64,000 nt of DNA, from NCBI RefSeq assembly GCF_049670895.1, contig NZ_CP187170.1; one strand, 5' to 3'. Shown here in pieces: positions 34,370 to 41,181 of the stretch. Position 1 is the first letter of the stretch, and every line of letters begins with the position of its first letter. This DNA comes from Pasteurella sp049670895. GTDB lineage: Bacteria; Pseudomonadota; Gammaproteobacteria; Enterobacterales; Pasteurellaceae. The notes below the pieces were generated by a model, which ran no database searches, was not told where the DNA came from, and was given only the letters and a program-made list of their open reading frames with translations. A program made the position numbers and the translations under genes.

Positions 34370-34765
34370 ATGACGAAAGTGATTCATACTGACAACGCCC
34401 CTGCGGCAATTGGTCCTTATGTGCAAGCGGTGGATTTAGGCAATATGCTATTTACCTCAGGGCAAATTCCAGTGAATCCGCAAACGGGTGATGTGCCGAC
34501 GGATATTGTGGCACAAGCACGTCAATCTTTAGAAAACGTGAAAGCCATTGTGGAACAAGCGGGGTTACGTGTGGCAAACATTGTGAAAACCACCGTATTT
34601 GTAAAAGACTTAAATGACTTTGCCGCCGTGAATGCAGAATATGAGCGTTTCTTCAAAGAAAACAATCACCCACATTTCCCTGCTCGTTCTTGTGTGGAAG
34701 TAGCACGTTTACCAAAAGATGTCGGCATTGAAATCGAAGCCATTGCCGTGCGTGGTGAAAAATAA
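34370..34765 (+). CDS. ridA: RidA family 2-iminobutanoate/2-iminopropanoate deaminase
   Basis: Hydrolyses reactive enamine/imine intermediates released by PLP enzymes such as IlvA. The 131-residue protein matches the YjgF/YER057c/UK114 family: TDNAPAAIGPYVQAV, LFTSGQIPVNPQTG, and C-terminal PARSCVEVARLPKDVGIEIEAIA, with the conserved Arg in PARS that binds the carboxylate. AAAGGAGAACG precedes the ATG. It follows the pab genes by 72 bases but the gap has no clear terminator, so transcription may continue from them. It ends with a hairpin terminator before the restriction locus. Confidence 0.95.
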   Translation: MTKVIHTDNAPAAIGPYVQAVDLGNMLFTSGQIPVNPQTGDVPTDIVAQARQSLENVKAIVEQAGLRVANIVKTTVFVKDLNDFAAVNAEYERFFKENNHPHFPARSCVEVARLPKDVGIEIEAIAVRGEK

Positions 34766-34794
34766 TTGACCAGTTAAGCGAATCAGCGTGATAT

Positions 34795-34826
34795 AAGGTA
34801 GGTGTTGAACCTGCCTTTATTTTTTC
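34795..34826 (+). terminator. ridA terminator
   Basis: 9-bp stem AAGGTAGGT / ACCTGCCTT (one G-T pair) followed by TTATTTTTT. Confidence 0.75.
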
Positions 34827-34919
34827 TCGGTTTTTTTCTCAGGTTAGGGGAAAGTGCGGTGGTTTTTGGAAAAGTTTTTTATTTTCTCATGATTGTTCAG
34901 ATTTTGTGAACCTTGTCAT

Positions 34920-34948
34920 TTGGATTGTGGGTGCTTCCTCGTTATAAT
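34920..34948 (+). promoter_or_regulatory. Predicted sigma-70 promoter of the hsdM-hsdS unit
   Basis: TTGGAT (34920-34925), a 17-bp spacer and a perfect TATAAT (34943-34948). Transcription would begin about 15 to 25 bases before hsdM. Confidence 0.65.
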
Positions 34949-34980
34949 GCCTTACTTTTCATCATCAAATGGTAAGAAAA

Positions 34981-36687
34981 ATGAATTCTCTTGAACAACA
35001 ATACTTAAATGAACTTGACGCTAAATTATGGAAATCCGCCGATAAACTTCGTTCCAATATGGACGCCGCCAATTATAAGCACGTCATTTTAAGTTTAATT
35101 TTCCTCAAATATGTCTCCGATGCCTTTTTAGCTCGCCAACAAAGCATTCAACAACAATTAACCGATCCTGACCATCTCTATTATCTTGACCCCAGTCTTT
35201 ACGACAGTGAGGACGAATACCAACAAGCCCTAGCAAACGAGCTTGAACAATTAGATTATTACACCGAAGAAAACGTATTTTGGGTGCCCAAAACCGCCCG
35301 TTGGGATGAGTTAAAAGCCAAAGCCACCACGCCCGTAGGTACTGTGTTATGGCAAAATGAAAAAGGCGAAGACGTGAAAATGCGTAACGTCTCTTGGTTG
35401 GTGGATCTTGCCTTAGAGACCATTGAAAAAAGCAACCCAAAACTCAAAAATATCCTCTCTCGCATTAGTCAATATCAAGTGGAAGATCACCGCTTAATTG
35501 ATCTGATTAGCTTATTTTCAGACACCTCTTTTGCCAATCCTGAATATCAAGACGAAAAACTCAATTTAAAAAGCAAAGATATTTTAGGGCATGTTTATGA
35601 GTATTTCCTCGGTCAATTTGCCCTCGCCGAAGGCAAACAAGGTGGGCAATATTACACCCCGAAAAGCATCGTCAGCCTGATTGTGGAAATGTTGCAACCT
35701 TATCAAGGGCGTGTGTTCGACCCTGCTATGGGAAGTGGAGGATTTTTTGTCTCTAACGACAAATTTATTGAAAACCACGCTATGGAAAAACATTACGCCA
35801 GCGATGAACAACGCCGCCGTATTTCCATTTATGGGCAAGAAGCTAACCCTACCACATGGAAACTCGCCGCCATGAACATGGTGATTCGCGGTATTGATTT
35901 TAATTTTGGCAAAAAACACGCCGACAGCTTCACGGAAGATCAACATCCTGATTTACGTGCGGATTTTGTGATGGCAAACCCACCTTTCAACTTAAAAGAA
36001 TGGTGGCATAAAAGTTTAGAAAATGATGCTCGCTGGCAATATGGCACACCACCTGAGGGCAATGCCAACTTTGCTTGGATGCAACACATGCTCTACCACC
36101 TTGCCCCAACGGGTTCCATGGCATTGTTATTGGCAAACGGCAGTATGAGTAGCAACACAGGCGGTGAAGGGGAAATTCGCAAACGCCTGCTTGAGGAAGA
36201 TGTGGTGGAATGTATGGTCGCCTTACCGGGGCAATTATTTACCAATACTCAAATCCCAGCTTGTATCTGGTTTCTGAGCAAAGACAAAAAGAACGGCGTG
36301 TCCTTTGATAAGAAAAAACGCAATCGCAGTGGCGAAGTGTTATTTATCGACGCCCGTCAATTGGGCTATATGAAAGATCGTGTGTTGCGTGATTTCACTG
36401 AAGCCGACAGCCAAAAAATCGTGCAAACCTTCCATAATTGGCAATATGGTGAAGATTACCAAGATGAAGCAGGCTTTTGCTATTCCGCCACCCTTGCCGA
36501 CATTCAAAAACAGGACTACATCTTAACCCCAGGGCGTTATGTGGGGGCTGTGGCACAAGAAGAAGACAGCGAACCTTTTGCCGAAAAAATGCAAAAACTC
36601 ACCGCACTTTTAAACCAACAAATGGCAGAAGGCGAACGTTTAAATGCCGAGATTAAAAAGAATTTAGCGGAGTTGGGGTATGAGTAG
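34981..36687 (+). CDS. hsdM: Type I restriction-modification DNA methyltransferase subunit M (second system)
   Basis: Adenine methyltransferase subunit of a second type I system, of a different lineage from the one at the left end. ATG 34981 is chosen (568 residues); ATG 34969 is in frame but only about 14 bases behind the predicted transcription start. The N-terminal helical domain reads LWKSADKLRSNMDAANYKHV and LIFLKYVSDAF; motif I is DPAMGSGGFF and catalytic motif IV is NPPF (ADFVMANPPFNL). GGQYYTPKSIV and a C-terminal coiled region complete the family pattern. One uptake word lies near its 3' end (36601). It overlaps hsdS by eight bases, so the two are translationally coupled. Confidence 0.95.
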   Translation: MNSLEQQYLNELDAKLWKSADKLRSNMDAANYKHVILSLIFLKYVSDAFLARQQSIQQQLTDPDHLYYLDPSLYDSEDEYQQALANELEQLDYYTEENVFWVPKTARWDELKAKATTPVGTVLWQNEKGEDVKMRNVSWLVDLALETIEKSNPKLKNILSRISQYQVEDHRLIDLISLFSDTSFANPEYQDEKLNLKSKDILGHVYEYFLGQFALAEGKQGGQYYTPKSIVSLIVEMLQPYQGRVFDPAMGSGGFFVSNDKFIENHAMEKHYASDEQRRRISIYGQEANPTTWKLAAMNMVIRGIDFNFGKKHADSFTEDQHPDLRADFVMANPPFNLKEWWHKSLENDARWQYGTPPEGNANFAWMQHMLYHLAPTGSMALLLANGSMSSNTGGEGEIRKRLLEEDVVECMVALPGQLFTNTQIPACIWFLSKDKKNGVSFDKKKRNRSGEVLFIDARQLGYMKDRVLRDFTEADSQKIVQTFHNWQYGEDYQDEAGFCYSATLADIQKQDYILTPGRYVGAVAQEEDSEPFAEKMQKLTALLNQQMAEGERLNAEIKKNLAELGYE

Positions 36688-38020
36688 TTGGAAAGTTTGT
36701 ACTGTTGAAGAGTTGGTTAAAGAAGGAATTTTAGAAAAACCCTTAGATGGAAATCACGGTTCTATCCATCCAAAATCTACGGATTATACTGATGATGGTA
36801 TTCCATTTATTATGGCATCTGATTTAGTGTCGGGTAGAGTTGATTTAGAATCTTGCAAATTTATTTCTAAAGATATGGCTCTTAGCCTTAGAAAAGGTTT
36901 TGCTAAGGAAGGAGATGTATTGCTTTCACATAAGGCAACGATAGGTAGAACTGCATTAATTCAAAGTAATAAGTTTCCTTTTATTGTATTAACCCCACAA
37001 GTTACCTATTACAGAGTAAAAAATAACAAAAAATTAAATAACGTATATTTAAAAAACTATTTTGATTCTTATGCTTTTCAATCCATTTTAAATCAATGGG
37101 CAGGAAGTGGTTCTACTAGGGCTTATATTGGGATTACTGATCAATTAAAATTACCTATTGTTTTACCGCCTTATCAAGAGCAAGAAAAAATAGCAGATAT
37201 TTTGGGAAGTTTTGATGACAAAATCCAACTCAACACCCAAACCAACCAAACCCTCGAACAAATCGCCCAAGCGATTTTTAAAAGTTGGTTTGTGGATTTC
37301 GACCCCGTCAAAGCCAAAATTGATGCCCTCGCCAACGGTGGCACGCACGCCGACGCCGAGCGTGCCGCCATGCAAGTGATTTCTGGCAAAACCGACGCAG
37401 AACTCACCCAAATGCAACAAACCAACCCCGATGCTTACAAAACTCTCGAAAAAACAGCCGCACTTTTCCCAAGTGAAATGGTGGAAAGTGAGTTGGGAGA
37501 AGTGCCGAAGGGGTGGGGGTATTGTAAGGTTGGAGATGTTGTTGATAGATTAAAAAATCCACAAAAATTGAAAAAAGATGATATTAGTGCAGATTATTCA
37601 GTTCCTGTTTTTGAACAAGGTTCAAATATTCTGATGGGATACACCCAAGTGGCAGGATTTGAAGCAGATATAGAAAATCCAATGTTTATATTTGGAGATC
37701 ATACCTGTGTAACCCACCTTTCAACAACACCTTTTTCAAGTTATCAAAATGTAATTACTTTAAAAGGCTTTAATTTGTCAACTTATTGGGTTTATTGGGC
37801 TGTAAGAGATAAACAGAAATTCCAAGAATATAGAAGACATTGGATGGAATTTATTGTTAAAGACATTATCGTCCCTGATAATAAGTTGTTATGCGATAAA
37901 TTTTCTGAAAGAGTGAAGTATTTTCATAAAAAAATTGATGAAAATACTAAAGAAAACCAAACATTATCAGAAATTAGAGATAGTTTATTACCGAGATTAC
38001 TTTCGGGGGACCTAGGGTAA
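36680..38020 (+). CDS. hsdS: Type I restriction-modification specificity subunit S
   Basis: Determines the DNA recognition site through two target-recognition domains. The 446-residue protein has TRD1 (about 1-165, with AYIGITDQLKLPIVLPP at its end), a central conserved coiled coil (QEQEKIADILGSFDDKIQLN) ending ALFPSEMVESELGEVPKGWG, TRD2 (about 285-405) and a short C-terminal conserved helix (ENQTLSEIRDSLLPRLLSGD). The TRD-coding parts (about 36,700-37,170 and 37,530-37,900) are visibly richer in A and T than the central part, suggesting mosaic exchange of recognition domains. ATG overlaps the end of hsdM. The stop codon is inside a hairpin. Confidence 0.94.
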   Translation: MSSWKVCTVEELVKEGILEKPLDGNHGSIHPKSTDYTDDGIPFIMASDLVSGRVDLESCKFISKDMALSLRKGFAKEGDVLLSHKATIGRTALIQSNKFPFIVLTPQVTYYRVKNNKKLNNVYLKNYFDSYAFQSILNQWAGSGSTRAYIGITDQLKLPIVLPPYQEQEKIADILGSFDDKIQLNTQTNQTLEQIAQAIFKSWFVDFDPVKAKIDALANGGTHADAERAAMQVISGKTDAELTQMQQTNPDAYKTLEKTAALFPSEMVESELGEVPKGWGYCKVGDVVDRLKNPQKLKKDDISADYSVPVFEQGSNILMGYTQVAGFEADIENPMFIFGDHTCVTHLSTTPFSSYQNVITLKGFNLSTYWVYWAVRDKQKFQEYRRHWMEFIVKDIIVPDNKLLCDKFSERVKYFHKKIDENTKENQTLSEIRDSLLPRLLSGDLG

Positions 38021-38072
38021 CAAGTGACCCTAGGTTAAGCATAATCCTACCCCGTTGGGGTAGTTATATTTT
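38010..38072 (+). terminator. Two hairpins at the end of hsdS
   Basis: First hairpin: perfect 8-bp ACCTAGGG / CCCTAGGT (38010-38017, 38028-38035), with the hsdS stop codon in its loop. Second: perfect 7-bp CTACCCC / GGGGTAG (38047-38053, 38057-38063) followed by TTATATTTTG. The second looks like an intrinsic terminator and would separate hsdMS from the ATPase gene. Confidence 0.6.
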
Positions 38073-38081
38073 GTTCTAACA

Positions 38082-38159
38082 AGATATGTTTAGATATGTT
38101 TTTTTTTACATATCAATGAATATCAATGTATATTAATGCATATGCTTTTATATCTACTT
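38082..38159. repeat. AT-rich 10-bp periodic repeat tract
   Basis: AGATATGTTT occurs twice in tandem (38082-38101). After a T tract come five consecutive 10-bp units beginning ATAT: ATATCAATGA, ATATCAATGT, ATATTAATGC, ATATGCTTTT and ATATCTACTT (38110-38159). The 10-bp phase equals one helical turn, so curved DNA or protein binding on one face is possible. Confidence 0.6.
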
Positions 38160-38198
38160 ATACTTTCGAAAAATTCTTTTTGATTTGGAGAATACATT

Positions 38199-39389
38199 AT
38201 GGACAGAATTAAAAACCCTTTTAATCCAGGTGCAGGTTCTAAACCACCAGCATTAGTGGGACGAGATCAGATTATTGAGGAGGCAACTATTCAGATAAAA
38301 CGAGCGAATCTTGGGAACAGTATTCGCTCTCAAATGCTGCTCGGTTTAAGAGGTGTAGGTAAAACCGTGCTATTAAATCATATTTCAGCCATTGCTGAAG
38401 AAAATAATCACATTATTACTGTCATTGAAGCGAATGAAGAAATTGATTTAGTGGCGGTATTACAATCAGAAATCCAGCAGTTATTGAAAAAATTATCTGT
38501 TATAGAAAATATAAAGGATAAAGTTCATCGTGCATTATCCGTTGCAAAATCCTTTTTTTCTACCTTCAATCTTGATATTGGCGGCATTTCTATTGAAATC
38601 AAACCTGAGTTTGGCACAGCCGATAGTGGATTATTAGAAAGCGATTTGGCTCAACTTTTTCTTGTGATTGGTGAAACTGCCCAAGCAGCTAATCGACCGT
38701 GGTCAATTTTTATTGATGAGGTGCAATATTTGAAATCAGCTGATCTTTCGGCACTGATTGTTGCTTTACACCGTTGTAGTCAAAAGAATCTACCGATTTT
38801 ATTTTTTGGTGCAGGTCTACCACAAGTGGCAGCGATGTCTGGCGATGCAAAATCTTATGCTGAACGACTTTTTGCCTATCCTTTTATTGGGGCATTGCCC
38901 GTGGAAGAAGCAAAAAAAGCTATCCGAGAACCAATCATCAAGCTTAATGAGTGTATTGAAGATGATGCACTTGATGAGATTGTGAAATATACAAAAGGTT
39001 ATCCTTATTTTTTGCAAGAATGGGGAGCTGAAATTTGGAATGCGGGTATTGAGCAGATGCCTATTACGCAACAAGATGTTGTGCAAGCATCTCAAAGTGT
39101 GTTTTATAAACTGGATCATGGTTTTTTTAATGTTCGTTTAGATCGGCTCACCAATAAAGAAAAAGATTATGTGATTGCGATGGCTAATTTGGGAGAAGGG
39201 CCTTATAAATCTGGAGATATTGCGATTTCTTTGGGGAAAAGGAATAATGAGTTGGGTAATGTGCGAGCTAAAATTATTGAAAAAGGCATGATTTATAGCC
39301 CGTCTTATGGCGAGTTGGATTTCACAGTGCCACTTTTTGATGATTTTTTACGTCGTAAATTTCCGAAAAATATCCCTCATCATGATTAG
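38199..39389 (+). CDS. AAA ATPase with C-terminal winged helix, restriction-locus accessory protein
   Basis: P-loop ATPase of 396 residues resembling the archaeal-type/Orc1-Cdc6-like AAA_16 group. Walker A is GLRGVGKT (residues 49-56), Walker B is IFIDE (170-174), and FFGAGLPQ suits sensor 1. The region 185-290 forms a helical lid (AERLFAYPFIGALP, YTKGYPYFLQEWG). The last 80 residues (LTNKEKDYVIAMANLG, SGDIAISLGKRNNELGNVRAKI) look like a winged helix. TTTGGAGAA precedes the ATG. It stands between hsdS and hsdR on the same strand and has no uptake word. The function is not known; a sensor or regulator of the restriction complex, or an independent defence component, are possibilities. Confidence 0.8.
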   Translation: MDRIKNPFNPGAGSKPPALVGRDQIIEEATIQIKRANLGNSIRSQMLLGLRGVGKTVLLNHISAIAEENNHIITVIEANEEIDLVAVLQSEIQQLLKKLSVIENIKDKVHRALSVAKSFFSTFNLDIGGISIEIKPEFGTADSGLLESDLAQLFLVIGETAQAANRPWSIFIDEVQYLKSADLSALIVALHRCSQKNLPILFFGAGLPQVAAMSGDAKSYAERLFAYPFIGALPVEEAKKAIREPIIKLNECIEDDALDEIVKYTKGYPYFLQEWGAEIWNAGIEQMPITQQDVVQASQSVFYKLDHGFFNVRLDRLTNKEKDYVIAMANLGEGPYKSGDIAISLGKRNNELGNVRAKIIEKGMIYSPSYGELDFTVPLFDDFLRRKFPKNIPHHD

Positions 39390-39460
39390 ATATGAATAAT
39401 GTCAGCAAAATTGACCGTATATAAAAAATAAAATAAAGAAAAATATTTTTGATAAAACAC

Positions 39461-39620
39461 ACCTTACAGGAACACAACATGATCGATGAAAACGTCTTAG
39501 AACAGGTGGCACTTGATTGGTTTAGAGAGACAGGCTGGCAAACCTTTCACGGCAAGGAATTATTCACCGAGGGGAGGAATCCGCAGCGTCATCAATTAAG
39601 TGCGGTGATTTTAGAACCGA
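39461..39620 (+). repeat. Left copy of a 160-bp direct repeat (5' end of hsdR)
   Basis: This segment matches 41022-41181 over exactly 160 bases with six differences by my reading. It contains 18 bases upstream of the hsdR ATG with its ribosome site, and the first 47 codons. The two copies flank the fic gene. Confidence 0.9.
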
Positions 39621-39673
39621 GACTGAGTGGGAAAGCATCTTACAACGTTCTGAAAGTGGCGGACTTAGTGTGA
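39479..39673 (+). pseudogene. Truncated duplicate of the hsdR 5' end
   Basis: The frame from ATG 39479 encodes MIDENVLEQVALDWFRETGW and continues identically to intact HsdR for about 47 residues, then leaves the homology at 39621 and stops at 39673. The ribosome site of hsdR (ACAGGAACACAAC) is copied too, so a 64-residue fragment could be made, but it has no complete domain. It marks the point where the restriction locus was broken or duplicated. Bases 39621-39800 after it hold other coding remnants (for example a frame reading TEWESILQRSESGGLSV then a stop) that I cannot assign. Confidence 0.8.
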
Positions 39674-39734
39674 GCTATGAATTAGTTGGATAAAGATGTG
39701 CGACCGTTACAGAAGAGAAATATCAACTTTGTTC

Positions 39735-39831
39735 ACCAAAATTCGAAAAAATGGGTAACAAACTTGCTAGGCTTGCATAAATGAGAGACAATGCAATTTA
39801 TTAACCAAAATTCGAGAAAATGGGTAACAAA
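39735..39831 (+). repeat. 28-bp direct repeat in front of fic
   Basis: 39735-39762 and 39804-39831 are 28-base copies with one difference (ACCAAAATTCG, then AAAATGGGTAACAAA), 69 bp apart, with weaker similarity in the ten bases to the left of each. The right copy ends directly before ATG 39832 of fic and contains ATG 39820; the left copy is followed by a short closed frame reading MGNKLARLA. It looks like a duplicated gene start or junction scar. Confidence 0.75.
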
Positions 39832-40965
39832 ATGAAGAGCATTAATTTAGAAAACGCTGTGCATTATCATCACGGTAAATTTCCGCCTAGCGTTATTCAC
39901 TATCAACATATTATTCCAGCCTTAGCGACAGCGATTGAAGCCATAGCACGTTACGATCAAATGCTCAAAAATATGCACAATGGGGAAATTTTATTAGCAC
40001 CATTGCGAAATCAAGAGGCAGTGATCTCTTCTCGAATGGAAGGCACCATAAGCACGATGGACGAAATTTTGCAGTATGAAGCAGACTACCCAGAAACAAG
40101 CGGGAAAAGTGAGTATGGGCTAAATGTGCGTTCTGATATTATCGAAACCGTGCTTTATCAACGTACATTAAAAAATACCCAAAAAGCGATGGCTGACGGT
40201 TATCCACTCTCAAAATCGCTGTTAAAAGGAATGCATCAGCAATTACTGTCTTTCGGGCGTGGGGCAAATAAATCGCCTGGGGAATTTAAAAAAGAGCAAA
40301 ATTATTTAGCCGACACACTCAAAAAAAGCATTCTATTTGTGCCAATTTCCCCTGAAAAACTCGAAGAAGGTTTAGATCGCTTATTTGACTATATAAGCAC
40401 AAATCAAGACCATATTTTAATCAAAACAGGGGTGACACACCTTGAATTTGAAGCCTTGCATCCATTCCAAGACGGTAATGGAAGAATAGGACGAATGCTG
40501 ATTACGTTAATGTTATGGAATGCGAATATCATTTCGGCTCCACATTTTTATATTAGTGGCTATTTTGAACAGAACAAAAACGCCTACATTGATTTAATGC
40601 GGCACGTGTCTGAAACAGGCGACTGGAACGATTGGATTATCTTTTTTCTGAATGCGATTGAAACACAAGCCAAACAAAATTTAGACATTGCTGAAAATAT
40701 CCGACAGCTTTATGAAGAAATGAAAGGCATTTTTTCAGATACACTTTCATCAAAATGGGCAGTGATGGCTCAAGATTTTATTTTCACTAATCCAATTTTC
40801 AGAAATAGCCAATTTATCGAAAAAAGTGGTATTCCAAGCACGACGGCAACACGCTTTACTAAATTGTTAGCAGAAAAAGGGATTTTAACCACCAAAGAAG
40901 AAGCATCAGGAAGAAAATCCGCCTTGTATTCATTTGATGCATTGATGGATTTAGTGCGAGTTTAG
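39820..40965 (+). CDS. Fic family protein (class II, with N-terminal inhibitory motif)
   Basis: Predicted AMP- or nucleotide-transferase acting on hydroxyl side chains of target proteins. The 381-residue protein has a Fic/DOC N-terminal domain, the inhibitory motif S-x-x-x-E-G at residues 70-75 (SSRMEG), whose Glu blocks ATP binding in class II enzymes, and the complete active-site motif HPFQDGNGRIGR at 214-225. A C-terminal winged helix (IPSTTATRFTKLLAEKGILT, about 330-375) suggests DNA binding. ATG 39832 (MKSINLENAVHYHHG) is an alternative start. It sits between a broken and an intact hsdR start. Fic proteins often reside in type I restriction loci; a function as a conditional toxin or regulator is inference. 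Confidence 0.9.
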   Translation: MGNKMKSINLENAVHYHHGKFPPSVIHYQHIIPALATAIEAIARYDQMLKNMHNGEILLAPLRNQEAVISSRMEGTISTMDEILQYEADYPETSGKSEYGLNVRSDIIETVLYQRTLKNTQKAMADGYPLSKSLLKGMHQQLLSFGRGANKSPGEFKKEQNYLADTLKKSILFVPISPEKLEEGLDRLFDYISTNQDHILIKTGVTHLEFEALHPFQDGNGRIGRMLITLMLWNANIISAPHFYISGYFEQNKNAYIDLMRHVSETGDWNDWIIFFLNAIETQAKQNLDIAENIRQLYEEMKGIFSDTLSSKWAVMAQDFIFTNPIFRNSQFIEKSGIPSTTATRFTKLLAEKGILTTKEEASGRKSALYSFDALMDLVRV

Positions 40966-41021
40966 TTTGATTGAAAATATTTTGTAGTGAACGTTTTACC
41001 AAAGCTGTTTATACAGCGTTA

Positions 41022-41181
41022 ACCTTACAGGAACACAACATGATCGATGAAAACGTCTTAGAACAGGCGGCGCTTGATTGGTTTAGAGAGACAGGCTGGC
41101 AAACCTTTCACGGCAAGGAATTATTAACAGAGGGGAGAAATCCGCAACGTCATCAATTAAGTGCGGTGATTTTAGAACCGA
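41022..41181 (+). repeat. Right copy of the 160-bp direct repeat (intact hsdR start)
   Basis: Matches 39461-39620 with six differences; this copy continues into the full hsdR. Recombination between the copies would remove 1561 bp carrying fic and leave a continuous hsdR after the ATPase gene. Confidence 0.9.

Noticed and set aside
38110..38159. CRISPR array or phase-variable simple repeat
   Set aside because: Units are 10 bp and contiguous, without spacers, too degenerate for slipped-strand repeats and outside any coding frame.
39479..39673. 64-residue protein as a functional small gene
   Set aside because: Its first 47 residues repeat the start of HsdR and then leave homology; no complete domain, so treated as a truncated duplicate.
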